A stretch of 64,000 nt of DNA. It comes from Halorubrum californiense DSM 19288 (GTDB lineage: Archaea; Halobacteriota; Halobacteria; Halobacteriales; Haloferacaceae). Location: positions 13,530-77,529 of the forward strand of contig NZ_AOJK01000057.1 in NCBI RefSeq assembly GCF_000336875.1. Reading direction: 5' to 3'. The notes beneath the pieces were generated by a model, which was not told where the DNA came from, searched no databases, and worked only from the letters and a program-made list of their open reading frames with translations. Below, in pieces: positions 9,418-18,100 of the stretch. Position 1 is the stretch's first letter; the number at the start of each line of letters is the position of its first letter. The translations under genes were made by a program, and so were the position numbers.

Positions 9418-11037
9418 GTGAGCGACGAGCCCGCTGCCGATCCCTCCGATCCGTCGGACTCCACCGACGGGCCCGACGACGCCGTCAAGCGCCGCGAGGG
9501 CGACACGCCCGGCGACGGCCCCGAGGACGACGGCCCGCTCGACGACGAGTCGATCACCGAGGGGAGCCTCCTCCGGCCGCTGTTCCGCCTCGCGTGGCCG
9601 ATCGTCGTCATCCAGCTGTTACAGGTGACGTACAACATCGTCGACACCCTCTACCTCGGCCGGCTCTCGGCGGAGGCCGTCGGTGCGATCAGCCTCGCGT
9701 TCCCGCTGATCTTCCTGCTGATCGCGGTCGCCGGCGGCTTCACGACCGCGGGCGCGATCCTCGTCGCGCAGTACACCGGCGCCGACGGCGACGGCTCCGC
9801 CGGACTCGTGGCGGGACAGACCATCTTCACCGTCTCGGTGCTGTCCGCGTTCATCGGGGTCGGCGGCTACTTCTACACCCGGCCGGCCCTCGAAATCCTG
9901 CCCAGCGACGCGGACACCGCTGCGACGGTGATCCCGCTCGCGGCCGACTACATGGAGGTCATCTTCGCCGGGATCCCCTTGATGTTCGGCTTCTTCGTCT
10001 TCTCGGCGCTGATGCGCGGCTACGGCGACACGCGGACGCCGATGGCGGTGATGTTCATCTCCGTCCTCCTGAACGTCCTGCTCGACCCGTTCTTCATCTT
10101 CGGGTTCGACGGGAACCCGCTGTTCGAGTGGCTCGCCGCCGTGCCGGGTATCGCCGCGCTCGACCTCGTCGCGCTGGAGGCGACGCTGCTCTCGATGACG
10201 GGGGTCACCGGGATCGGCATCCAGGGCGCCGCGCTCGCGACCATCCTCTCGCGGGGCGTCGCGACGGGCATCGGGCTCTGGATCCTGTTCGGGACCGGGT
10301 ACGGGCCGAACGTGACGTTCGGCCACCTCGTCCCGGACCTCGACTTCATCCGCGACATCTTCCGGCTCGGCCTCCCCTCCAGCGTCGAGCAGACGACGAG
10401 CGCGCTCGCGATGATCACGCTCACCGCGATGATCGTCACCTTCTCGCCGCCGGTCGTCGCGGCGTACGGCCTCGGGAACCGCCTCATCTCGCTCGTGTTC
10501 CTCCCCACGATGGGGCTCGGCCGCGCCATCGACACGATGGTCGGGCAGAACCTCGGCGCGAACCGCGCCGACCGCGCGGGCAAGGCCGTGAAGTTCGCCG
10601 CCACGACCGGCGCGGGCGTGATGTTCCTCGTCGCGGTCGTCGCCGTGACGTTCACCGAGCCCATCGTCGGGGCGTTCCTCGGCGACGTGCCGGACGCGCC
10701 GGCGACGATCTCTTACGCGGTCGAGTACGTCCGGATCCGGTCGGTCGAGTTCGCCTTCATCGGCGTCTCGCAGGTGATCCTCGGCGCCTTCCGCGGCGCG
10801 GGCAACACGAAGACCGCGATGGTCATCTCGATCGTCACCCTCTGGGTTGGTCGGGTCGCGAGCGTGGCGTACCTCGTGTTCGTGGCCGGGTGGGGAGAGA
10901 CCGGCGTCTGGGTCGGCATGGCGCTCGGAAACATCCTCGGCGCGGTCGTCGGCGTCGCGTGGTTCTCGCGCGGCACGTGGACCGAGCGCTACATCGACGA
11001 CCCAGAGCCCGCCGTCGACCCCGTTGGCGACGACTGA
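9418..11037 (+). CDS. MATE family efflux transporter
   Basis: 539 residues with an acidic 45-residue cytoplasmic lead, then about 12 hydrophobic helices arranged as two related halves. RLAWPIVVIQLLQVTYNIVD and a similar LGLPSSVEQTTSALAMITL in the second half mark the MATE/NorM fold, and SALMRGYGDTRTPM and LGAFRGAGNTKTAM are the paired family loops. MATE proteins export cationic drugs or metabolites against Na+ or H+ entry; in a halophile Na+ coupling is likely (inference). It starts at GTG 9418. The gene lies 44 bp after the MscS gene on the same strand. Confidence 0.93.
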   Translation: MSDEPAADPSDPSDSTDGPDDAVKRREGDTPGDGPEDDGPLDDESITEGSLLRPLFRLAWPIVVIQLLQVTYNIVDTLYLGRLSAEAVGAISLAFPLIFLLIAVAGGFTTAGAILVAQYTGADGDGSAGLVAGQTIFTVSVLSAFIGVGGYFYTRPALEILPSDADTAATVIPLAADYMEVIFAGIPLMFGFFVFSALMRGYGDTRTPMAVMFISVLLNVLLDPFFIFGFDGNPLFEWLAAVPGIAALDLVALEATLLSMTGVTGIGIQGAALATILSRGVATGIGLWILFGTGYGPNVTFGHLVPDLDFIRDIFRLGLPSSVEQTTSALAMITLTAMIVTFSPPVVAAYGLGNRLISLVFLPTMGLGRAIDTMVGQNLGANRADRAGKAVKFAATTGAGVMFLVAVVAVTFTEPIVGAFLGDVPDAPATISYAVEYVRIRSVEFAFIGVSQVILGAFRGAGNTKTAMVISIVTLWVGRVASVAYLVFVAGWGETGVWVGMALGNILGAVVGVAWFSRGTWTERYIDDPEPAVDPVGDD

Positions 11038-11061
11038 CGGACTCAGCGGTCTCCCGTTCGC

Positions 11062-11289
11062 TCAGTGCCTGAACAGATAGACCGCGTCGCCGTCGCGGAG
11101 CAGACAGAAGCGCGCGCCGTCGTTCTCCGGGAACGTCGTGCCGGCCTGTCGCGTGAGGAACAGCCGCGAAAAGACGTCCTCGCACACCGGACACGCCATC
11201 TCTTCCCTGTTCTCCCAGAGGCTCGTGCGGCCCGAGTCGCGGAGCTGTTTCAGCTCGTGGCGGTGGTCGTGAACGTCGAACTCGCTCAT
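11062..11289 (-). CDS. Small CPxC-containing haloarchaeal protein
   Basis: 75 residues beginning MSEFDVHDHRHELKQLRDSG. A single CPVC motif near residue 34 and several histidines (HDHRHE) suggest a small zinc-binding or redox fold, and the C-terminus FCLLRDGDAVYLFRH is conserved-looking. I recognise the general pattern from haloarchaeal genomes but not a function. Its 3' end meets the MATE gene tail to tail, 24 bp apart. Confidence 0.6.
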   Translation of the reverse strand: MSEFDVHDHRHELKQLRDSGRTSLWENREEMACPVCEDVFSRLFLTRQAGTTFPENDGARFCLLRDGDAVYLFRH

Positions 11290-11502
11290 AGGCGGGGGTT
11301 CGACGGGAAGGTGTTGAACGTGTCCTCGCGAGTCTCAGTTCGGAGAACGCGGACTCAGCATTTTCGAGGTGGAGCCTCCGGCCTCGAGCGAACGGAGTGA
11401 GTGAGTAGGCTGAAGAGGAAACCGACATAGTACGACACAACCGGCATACCTCGACTACCTGACTCCCAAGAGTTTAAGAAGCGTTAGAACTACATCTGAA
11501 AT

Positions 11503-12744
11503 ATGGAGGTCCGACGTACTGCACCCGTCAAACTTGTCGTTCCCGACGAGCGCCGCGACGACCTCCACGAGTCCGCCCGGCAGTTCCTTCACTGCGCCAA
11601 CCGTGCCGCCGAGTTCTGTTGGTCCGACGACTCCTACACTGATTGTGTCACGGCCAACACGACCGCACGAGACGCACTCTACGATGAACTCCGGGAGGAA
11701 ACCGATCTCACCGCGAACCTTGTCCAAGAGGCCATCCGACGCGCCGTACAAGCGACGAAAGGATGCGTCGAACGGTGGAAACAAGCGAAGCGAGTGAGCC
11801 AACCGGAGTTTACGTCGTGGAGTATGCTCTACGACAAGCGCAGCGCCACATTCTATCGGAACAAAGTCTCGCTCTCAACCATCAACGGACGTGTAGAGTG
11901 TGATTTTGAACTCCCCTCGGATAGCCCGACGCCCTACGACCAGTACGTGCTGTCCGATGAGTTTGAGTACCGGGCGAGTACGCTTCAATATGATAAGGCG
12001 ACCGACGAGTTCTACTTCCACATCACCACGCGGAAGTATGACTCCGAAGAAGACAACGATTCGTCCGAGGTTTCGGAAGATGCCGGGCACCAAACAGTCC
12101 TCGGTATCGACCTCGGCGTTAACAGCCTCGCTGTTTCCTCAACGGGGCGCTTCTGGCAGGGAGACGACTACGACCACTGGTGTCGTGAGTTCGAGAAGCG
12201 GCGTGGTGAGATGCAACAGCGCGGCACGCAAGCCGCACACAAGGCCCTGCTTCGCCTCGGCAAGCGCGAAGAAGCGTGGCGGAAACAGTACATCCACACG
12301 GTTGCCAACGAGATCGTTTCGGAAGCCGTCGAACACGACTGCGACGTAATCGTGTTCGAGGACTTGACCGACATTCGTGAGCGACTTCCGCACGCGAAGT
12401 GGCACCACGTGTGGGCGTTTCGACGGGTGTTCGAGTACGTCTCCTACAAGGGACCAGAGGAGGGTGTCTCCGTGGAGGAGGTTGAGCCGAACCACACGTC
12501 CCAACGCTGTTCTCGGACGGACTGCGGGTTCACACACGGCGACAATCGCCACGGAGAACACTTCCACTGCCAGAAGTGCGGGTACGAAGTGAACGCGGAT
12601 TACAACGCGGCGAAGAACATTGGCGTGCGATACGGCCGGAAGCGACAACACAAACTCCGTTCCTCGCCCAAGTCGGGGAGTGGAGACGCACCAGTAGACG
12701 TGCGTGTGAATGGTGGGACGTTCACGAGAGCGGAGCTCTCGTGA
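11503..12744 (+). CDS. tnpB: TnpB RNA-guided nuclease of IS1341-type element
   Basis: 413 residues, full length. The helix-turn-helix-like N-terminus starts MEVRRTAPVKLVVPDE. The RuvC catalytic residues are present: D203 in GIDLGVNSLAVSS, E286 in VIVFEDLTDIRERL and D366 in EVNADYNAAKNIG. The zinc finger lies between them (C336, C341, C356, C359). TnpB proteins are ancestors of Cas12 and cut DNA under guidance of an omega RNA from the element's 3' end. With all active-site residues intact and no stops, this copy looks functional. No tnpA is nearby, so mobility would need a TnpA in trans. Confidence 0.93.
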   Translation: MEVRRTAPVKLVVPDERRDDLHESARQFLHCANRAAEFCWSDDSYTDCVTANTTARDALYDELREETDLTANLVQEAIRRAVQATKGCVERWKQAKRVSQPEFTSWSMLYDKRSATFYRNKVSLSTINGRVECDFELPSDSPTPYDQYVLSDEFEYRASTLQYDKATDEFYFHITTRKYDSEEDNDSSEVSEDAGHQTVLGIDLGVNSLAVSSTGRFWQGDDYDHWCREFEKRRGEMQQRGTQAAHKALLRLGKREEAWRKQYIHTVANEIVSEAVEHDCDVIVFEDLTDIRERLPHAKWHHVWAFRRVFEYVSYKGPEEGVSVEEVEPNHTSQRCSRTDCGFTHGDNRHGEHFHCQKCGYEVNADYNAAKNIGVRYGRKRQHKLRSSPKSGSGDAPVDVRVNGGTFTRAELS

Positions 12745-12890
12745 GCCAACCAGAACGCTTTGCGTTCTGGTGACGTTGAACGGCGAGAGTCACCAGCCTA
12801 TTGCTGGCGACTGATTGTCGGGAGTCCACATCAAAGCCCCACCCTCAAGGACCGAGGTCCGTATGCGCCGAGGGAGTAGGGTGGGGTAGT
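12723..12890 (+). ncRNA. Predicted omega RNA (guide RNA scaffold) of the tnpB element
   Basis: From the end of tnpB to the right end there are consecutive hairpins. 12723-12743 has stem CACGAGAG/CTCTCGTG; 12750-12770 has CCAGAACGC/GCGTTCTGG with a 3-nt loop; 12788-12812 has AGTC-A-CCAGC paired with GCTGG-C-GACT; 12849-12860 has GGAC/GTCC. A closing stem pairs CCCCACCC (12837-12844) with GGGTGGGG (12879-12886). This matches the position and style of TnpB omega RNAs and of sense-overlapping transcripts reported for haloarchaeal IS1341 elements. The guide would begin right after the element end, near 12891. Exact ends are inferred. Confidence 0.6.
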
Positions 12891-14087
12891 TTACTTCTCC
12901 AACCGCAACGGCTGTTTCTCCCCGTAGGTGAGCGTCCGCCACACCCACTCGACGGGGCCGAACCGGAAGTACCGCAGCCACAGCACCGAGAGGGGGACCT
13001 GAACCGCCCAGATGGCGACGACGATCCCGTACTGCTCGACCCGGCTGACGTATCCGAACAGCCCGAACCCGTGCCCGTAGAAGATCGTGGTGGCGATCAC
13101 CGTCTGGAGCAGGTAGTTCGTGAACGCGGTCCGCCCGACCGCGGCGAACGCCCGCGTCACGGGGCCGTCCGGCCGACGCTTTGCGTACAGCATGACGAGC
13201 CCGACGTACCCGCCGGCCACGAGGAAGCTCCCGACGAAGTTGAACTGGAGGAAGAACAGCGCGGCGTCGGCGCTCCAGTCGTTCGCCCGGATGTACGCGA
13301 CGCCCGCGACGACGATTCCGAGGCCCACGACGCCGGCGGCGACGAGCCGCCGGTACAGCGTCCGCGAGCGGTCGCCGGTCAGGACGCCCCACTTGTACAG
13401 CGCCATGCCGAGCAGCATGGTGCCGCCGATCTGCCAGAAGCTCTCGAAGATGGCCAGCTGTCGGTTGAACGCGGCCGGCACCCGGTGGTCGAGCTGTTGG
13501 AGCCAGCCGCCGCGGTAGGCCGCCACCTCCTGTCGGATCGCGGCCTCCGACGGCGCCCAAGACCCCCCGATCGCCTCGGCCCCGAGCGTCACCGCGGCGA
13601 ACAGCCGCAGGCCGACGAAAAGCAGGAGGAACGCGACGCCGAGCCCGGCCAGCTTCCGCGCCTCGAGGTCGCGGGCGAACACCAAGAACAGCGCCGAGAG
13701 CCCGTAGGCCACGAGGATGTCGCCGTACCACAGCACGTACGCGTGGAGGAGCCCGATCGCGATGAGCACGGCGGTCCGGCGATAGTGGAGCCGAACGGCG
13801 TCCTGCCCCTTCCGCTCCTTGCTCTCCGCGAACAGGACGATGCCCGCGCCGAACAGCGCCGAGAAGATCGTGATGAACTTGTTCTGCGCGAACACGTGGC
13901 CGACGAACCAGGCCCAGTAGTTCGCGCCCGTGAAGTCGCCGTACGAGGTGGGGTTGATCAGGGTCGACTCCGGCATCGCGAACACCCAGATGTTGATGGC
14001 GAGGATACCGAGCAGCGCGAACCCTCGGAGCGCGTCGAGGCTGGTGATCCGTTCGGAGGGCGGCGTCGGGCCGGAATCGCGAGTCAC
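12891..14087 (-). CDS. DUF418 family membrane protein
   Basis: 398 residues with about nine to ten hydrophobic segments. The N-terminal SLDALRGFALLGILAINI is the hallmark of the YeiB/DUF418 group, and the C-terminal part (FTNYLLQTVIATTIFYGHG, then GPVEWVWRTLTYG) is the DUF418 domain proper. The function is unknown; relatives have been proposed to be membrane acyltransferase- or transporter-like. The stop codon TAA (12891-12893 on the minus strand) abuts the right end of the tnpB element, so the last codons flank an insertion junction. ATG 14087 is used. Confidence 0.88.
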   Translation of the reverse strand: MTRDSGPTPPSERITSLDALRGFALLGILAINIWVFAMPESTLINPTSYGDFTGANYWAWFVGHVFAQNKFITIFSALFGAGIVLFAESKERKGQDAVRLHYRRTAVLIAIGLLHAYVLWYGDILVAYGLSALFLVFARDLEARKLAGLGVAFLLLFVGLRLFAAVTLGAEAIGGSWAPSEAAIRQEVAAYRGGWLQQLDHRVPAAFNRQLAIFESFWQIGGTMLLGMALYKWGVLTGDRSRTLYRRLVAAGVVGLGIVVAGVAYIRANDWSADAALFFLQFNFVGSFLVAGGYVGLVMLYAKRRPDGPVTRAFAAVGRTAFTNYLLQTVIATTIFYGHGFGLFGYVSRVEQYGIVVAIWAVQVPLSVLWLRYFRFGPVEWVWRTLTYGEKQPLRLEK

Positions 14088-14144
14088 GAGTTGTCAGAGG
14101 GGAATGAGTCCAGCACCGAATAGGTTCCCATCGCGGAGCGGCTC

Positions 14145-15209
14145 TCAGTCAAGCCGGACCGCCGCACCGATCTCCGAGGACCGGTAGATGGCGTCGATGA
14201 CGCGCTGGACGCGCAGTCCCTCCTCGACGGTGTTGATGCCGGGCGCCTCGCCCGCGGCGGCCGCTTCGAGGAACGTCTCCTGCTCGGCGGCGTGGGCGTC
14301 GCCCTCGCGCGTCTCGACGGTCGCGTCCGTGAGGTGGTGGCCGCCGCCGACGCCCGACTCGTGGACCGTGAGGTCGCCGCTGCCGCGGTCGAACGTCGCG
14401 CCCGCCTCGGTGCCCCGGACGACGAACTCGTCGGTCTCGGGCCGGTTCGTCGCCCACGCGGCCTCCAGCGACACCGTGGAGCCGTCTTCGGCGCGGATGA
14501 ACGCCGACGCGGAGTCGTCGACGTCGAACCCCTCCGGCCCGGCGTCGTCGCCCCACATGTGGACGTACGCGTAGTCGTCGCGGCCGCCGAACTCCGAGCG
14601 CGTCTTCCCCGAGACCTCCACGACCTCGGGGTGGTCGAGGAAGTAGAGGGCGAGGTCGATGGCGTGGACGCCGATGTCGATGAGCGCGCCGCCGCCGGCG
14701 ACGTCCGCCGACGTGAACCACGAGCCTCGGCCGGGGACGCCGCGCCGGCGCACGTAGTTCGCCTCGACGTGGGTGGTCTCGCCGAACCGCCCCTCGTCTT
14801 GGTAATGTTTGACCACTTGAACCGGCTCCGCGAACCGGTTGTTGAACCCGACCATACAGAACCCCTCGGCGGCGCGGGCGGCCTCGGCGATTCGCTCGGC
14901 GCTCTCCAGCGTGTGCGCCAGCGGCTTCTCCAAGAGGACGTCGAGGCCCGCCTCCAGCGCGGAGGTCGCGTACTCCTCGTGGAAGCGATTCGGCGTGGTG
15001 ACCAGCACGGCGTCGCAGGCGTCGTAGAGGGCCGCCTCGTCCTCGTAGGCGGGGACACCGAACTCCTCGTGGAACCGCCCGCGGGCGTCGGCGTCGACGT
15101 CCATTCCGCCGACGAGGGTCGCGCCGCGCTCGGCCAGCTTCGTCGCGTGGTGGGACCCGATGCCGCCGAGGCCGACGATGCCGACGGCGACGTCGTTCGG
15201 ATGCGTCAT
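14145..15209 (-). CDS. Gfo/Idh/MocA family oxidoreductase
   Basis: 354 residues. An N-terminal Rossmann fold (VGIVGLGGIGSHHATKLAER) binds NAD(P). LEKPLAHTLESAERI carries the conserved EKP lysine near residue 96, and the C-terminal GFO_IDH_MocA domain (about 130-340) includes GGGALIDIGVHAIDLALYFL with the catalytic-region histidine. Members oxidise or reduce sugars, inositols or their derivatives; the substrate is not predictable. It starts at ATG 15209, directly at the Rossmann strand after MTHPNDVAV. Confidence 0.92.
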   Translation of the reverse strand: MTHPNDVAVGIVGLGGIGSHHATKLAERGATLVGGMDVDADARGRFHEEFGVPAYEDEAALYDACDAVLVTTPNRFHEEYATSALEAGLDVLLEKPLAHTLESAERIAEAARAAEGFCMVGFNNRFAEPVQVVKHYQDEGRFGETTHVEANYVRRRGVPGRGSWFTSADVAGGGALIDIGVHAIDLALYFLDHPEVVEVSGKTRSEFGGRDDYAYVHMWGDDAGPEGFDVDDSASAFIRAEDGSTVSLEAAWATNRPETDEFVVRGTEAGATFDRGSGDLTVHESGVGGGHHLTDATVETREGDAHAAEQETFLEAAAAGEAPGINTVEEGLRVQRVIDAIYRSSEIGAAVRLD

Positions 15210-15294
15210 GGGCGGGATTCACAACGAGTGTTGTTAAGGCTCACGTCCGGGGCGACGGGGGCGCGGGACCGGTTTCACGCCGGCGGCCGCACCG

Positions 15295-15780
15295 TCAGGC
15301 GACCGGAACGGAGGCGATCACCGCCGCCGCGGCGTCGAGGGGCACGGCGTCGACCACCGCGGGCGACATCGAGTCGACGAAATCGAAGAGGCCGCCGAGC
15401 GAGCCCGCGTTCTCGACGAGCCCGTTCCACGCGTTCAGGAGCGCCCGGAACCGCTCCGGCTCGCGGGCGATCACGAACCGACCGACCGACGCGCCCGCCC
15501 CGAGGAACGCGAGAACGGCCAGCACGCGCGAGATCGCGAGCAGCTTCAACAGGATCGGGAGCGCCAGCGCCAACGCCAGCGCGGCGACGACCCCCGTGAC
15601 GACCTCGCCGAGGGATCCACCGTCGGCGAGGTCGACGACGCCCGCCCCGGAGAGCAGGACGAACCCACCGACGAAGAGCGCCAGCGTGCCCCACATGAAC
15701 GCCGCGAGGAGACGGACCGGCCCGTCGTATCCGTTCCCGGCGCCGTCGGGGACGTCGTCGTGGACCCACGGGTTGCGCAT
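15295..15780 (-). CDS. Hypothetical membrane protein
   Basis: 161 residues with about three hydrophobic helices: LLAAFMWGTLALFVGGFVLL (residues 24-43), VVTGVVAALALALALPILL and ISRVLAVLAFLGAGASVG. The C-terminal 50 residues are amphipathic. It has no recognisable motif; the start MRNPWVHDDVPDG is chosen at ATG 15780. It lies 85 bp downstream of the Gfo/Idh gene start on the same strand but without obvious coupling. Confidence 0.65.
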   Translation of the reverse strand: MRNPWVHDDVPDGAGNGYDGPVRLLAAFMWGTLALFVGGFVLLSGAGVVDLADGGSLGEVVTGVVAALALALALPILLKLLAISRVLAVLAFLGAGASVGRFVIAREPERFRALLNAWNGLVENAGSLGGLFDFVDSMSPAVVDAVPLDAAAAVIASVPVA

Positions 15781-15898
15781 ACCTCGGGTCGGGGGGCGAC
15801 GCTAATATAGATCGCTTCAAATCTCGGAAACGCTCCGCGTGAAACCGAGCGGCTACTCGCAGGGTCGCGGGGCTGTCACTCGCCCGGTCGTGAGGCGA

Positions 15899-17653
15899 TC
15901 ACTCGCTCGGATGCGGTCCGGTCATCCACTCGCTCGCCTGCGGTTCGGCCGGATCGGTGACGACCTCGACGAGCGCCGGGCCGTCGCGGGCGCGAGCGCG
16001 CTCGACGGCGTCGCCGACCGCGTCGCGCTCGCGGACGCGTTCCGCGGGCAGCCCCATCCCGGACGCGACCGCGACGAGGTCGAGGCCGGTCTCCGCCCAG
16101 CCGTAGCTCTGGTCCGGGAACTCGTACGACCGCGACGCCTCCTCGCTGATGATCGCGTAGTCGTCGTTGTTGAGCGCGACGACGGTCACGTCGATCCCCT
16201 CGCTCGCCAGCGTGTGGAGTTCGTGGACGCACATCATGAGCCCCCCGTCGCCGGTGAGCGCGACGACGTCGCGGTCCGGGTTCGCCAGCTTGGCGCCGAG
16301 CGCCGACGGGAGTCCGGTCCCCATCGTCGCCCATGAACCGGGGTTGACGTACGACTGCGGGCCGGCGGCGGGGAACGAGACGAGCGTCCACAGCCGGAAC
16401 CCGCCCGCGTCGGCGGCGACGACCGCCTCGTCGGGGACCGCGTCGCGCACCGCCGAGAGGACTTCGACGGAGCGGAGGGGGCGGTCGTCGTCGTCGCTGT
16501 CGTCGGCGCCGTCTCCGGCGTCGCTCGATTCCGAGAGCGCGTCGAACCGCTCGCGGTCGGCGGCGCGGACCGACGCCGCGCGCTCGGCGCCGGAGCGGTC
16601 AGGAGCGGCGGTGCGCCCCGCGTCAAGGCGGTCGTCGAGCGTGCGGAGGAAGCGGTCGGCGTCGGCGACGACGCCGAGGTCGGTCTCGTAGCCGAACCCC
16701 ACGTCGTCGCCGTCGAGTGTGACGTGGACCAGCGTCTCCGGCATCGAGACGGACCACGTGGCGGTCGCGACCGCGTCGAGGTCGGAGCCGACCACGAGGC
16801 CGACGTCGGCGCTCGCGAGGAGGTCACGCAGTTCCGCGCTGGCGCCGCCACAGAGGACCCCGGCCGACAGCGGATGCGTCTCGGGGAGCGTCCCCTTTCC
16901 TTTGTACGTCGTCACGACCGGTGCGTCCAGCCCCTCGGCGGCCGACCGGAGCGCGTCGCTCGCGTCCGACCGCCGAACGCCGCCGCCGGCGAGGACGACG
17001 GGCGAGTTCGCGCCGGCGAGCAGGTCGGCCGCCTCGTTCACCGCCTCGGCGGTCGGGGCCGGCGGCGGCGCGGGGTCCCGGTCGCCGACCGCCGGCTGGG
17101 GCGTTCGACCCGCGAGGAGGTCCTTCGGGATCCCGACGCGGACCGGCCCCTGCGGGTGTTCGCGGGCCGTTCGGATCGCCTCGACGACGGCCGGCACCGC
17201 GCCCGCGGGCGAGTCGACGAGGACGTTCTCCTTGACGACGGTGTCGTACGTCTCCGGCGGCGTCTCGTGGATTCCGTCGCCGCCGCGGACCGACCGTTCC
17301 GTCTCGACGGCGAGGTGGAGGAGCGGAACGCAGTCGTTCAGGGCGTTCTTCAGCCCGTTCATCGCGTTAGTGTCGCCCGGTCCGGGGACGACGCAGGTGG
17401 CGGCCATCTCGCCCGGATCGCTCGTCTCGGCGTACCCCCACGCCTGATGGGGGACCGCGGTCTCGTGCCGCGCGACGACGAACCGCGCGTCGCGGTCGGC
17501 GAGCGCCCGGTTCAGCGGGAGGGTCTGCTTCCCCGGGATGCCGAATACCGTGTCGACGCCGCGGTCGAGCATCGCGTCCACGACTGCCTCGGCGACGGTC
17601 GGCGGCGGGTCATCGTCCCTGTCGGCGGCGGGCGAGGGCTCGTCAGCGTCCAT
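15899..17653 (-). CDS. Thiamine diphosphate-dependent enzyme (acetolactate synthase-like)
   Basis: 584 residues with the three-domain layout of the ThDP decarboxylase/synthase family. An N-terminal Pyr domain has VFGIPGKQTLPLNRAL and the cofactor-activating glutamate E64 in VARHETAVPH; a central domain contains VVLAGGGVRRSDASDALR; a C-terminal PP domain has the ThDP/Mg motif (VVALTGDGGLMMCVHELHTL through LNNDDYAI). Related enzymes include acetolactate synthase and sulfopyruvate or oxalyl-CoA decarboxylases; the reaction here is undetermined, and no ilvN-type small subunit is adjacent. The frame extends upstream to 17806, but MDADEPSP at 17653 is the sensible start. Confidence 0.85.
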   Translation of the reverse strand: MDADEPSPAADRDDDPPPTVAEAVVDAMLDRGVDTVFGIPGKQTLPLNRALADRDARFVVARHETAVPHQAWGYAETSDPGEMAATCVVPGPGDTNAMNGLKNALNDCVPLLHLAVETERSVRGGDGIHETPPETYDTVVKENVLVDSPAGAVPAVVEAIRTAREHPQGPVRVGIPKDLLAGRTPQPAVGDRDPAPPPAPTAEAVNEAADLLAGANSPVVLAGGGVRRSDASDALRSAAEGLDAPVVTTYKGKGTLPETHPLSAGVLCGGASAELRDLLASADVGLVVGSDLDAVATATWSVSMPETLVHVTLDGDDVGFGYETDLGVVADADRFLRTLDDRLDAGRTAAPDRSGAERAASVRAADRERFDALSESSDAGDGADDSDDDDRPLRSVEVLSAVRDAVPDEAVVAADAGGFRLWTLVSFPAAGPQSYVNPGSWATMGTGLPSALGAKLANPDRDVVALTGDGGLMMCVHELHTLASEGIDVTVVALNNDDYAIISEEASRSYEFPDQSYGWAETGLDLVAVASGMGLPAERVRERDAVGDAVERARARDGPALVEVVTDPAEPQASEWMTGPHPSE

Positions 17654-17784
17654 GTCGCGAAGTCGCCGGAGTGCGTGTTGAAAGCTTCGCCCGGCGACGG
17701 ACCCGCGGGCGAGTACGGGGACCCGACACCGCGAGGGAGGGGAACTCGTCGGAGAGACGGCGACGCGCCGACTCGTACGTACAC

Positions 17785-17791
17785 TTATTTT
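17785..17791 (+). promoter_or_regulatory. Putative TATA box of the DUF5789-adkA operon
   Basis: TTATTTT is centred 28 nt upstream of ATG 17816, the expected spacing for a leaderless archaeal transcript. This spacing favours ATG 17816 over the in-frame ATG 17807. Confidence 0.55.
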
Positions 17792-17815
17792 CACGTGCGC
17801 TGTCACATGGTATGT

Positions 17816-18100
17816 ATGCGCTTACCAGAGACGCGAGACCTGTTCGCGAGGAAACTACAGTTTCCGGCGTCCCGGGACGAGGTGCTGGAGACGGTCGGTG
17901 ACACGGAGCTGTCGCCGCCGGACGGAGAGTCCACGACGATCCGGGCCGTGATCGATCGGTCGGACGTCGAGACGTACGGCTCGGCCGACGACCTCTACGA
18001 CGAACTGATGATGCTCGTCGGCGCTCGGTTCGTCGGCCGCCGGTACTACGACGACCGCGGCGGCATGCCGGGAGACGAGGAGAACGAGGTGAGCTTCTGA
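17816..18100 (+). CDS. Small conserved haloarchaeal protein (DUF5789-like)
   Basis: 94 residues starting MRLPETRDLFARKLQFPASR. The pattern (RDLFARKLQFP, then VIDRSDVETYGSADDLYDEL and VGRRYYDDRGG) resembles the DUF5789/DUF2795-type small proteins of haloarchaea; this family call is from memory of the pattern. Its TGA stop overlaps the ATG of adkA (TGATG at 18098-18102), so the two are translationally coupled. No enzymatic motif is seen. Confidence 0.75.
   Translation: MRLPETRDLFARKLQFPASRDEVLETVGDTELSPPDGESTTIRAVIDRSDVETYGSADDLYDELMMLVGARFVGRRYYDDRGGMPGDEENEVSF

Larger units (their letters stand above)
11455..12890 (+). mobile_element. IS1341-type (IS200/IS605 family, tnpB-only) element
   Basis: The element consists of a single transposase-associated gene tnpB and a folded 3' end, without a tnpA gene. 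The right end is placed at about 12890, just after GGGTGGGG(TAGT), and directly against the stop codon of the DUF418 gene. The left end is not resolved; the position given is a guess within the 200-bp gap before tnpB. IS200/605 elements make no target duplication or terminal inverted repeats, so none is expected. G+C is lower than in the flanking genes. Confidence 0.7.
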
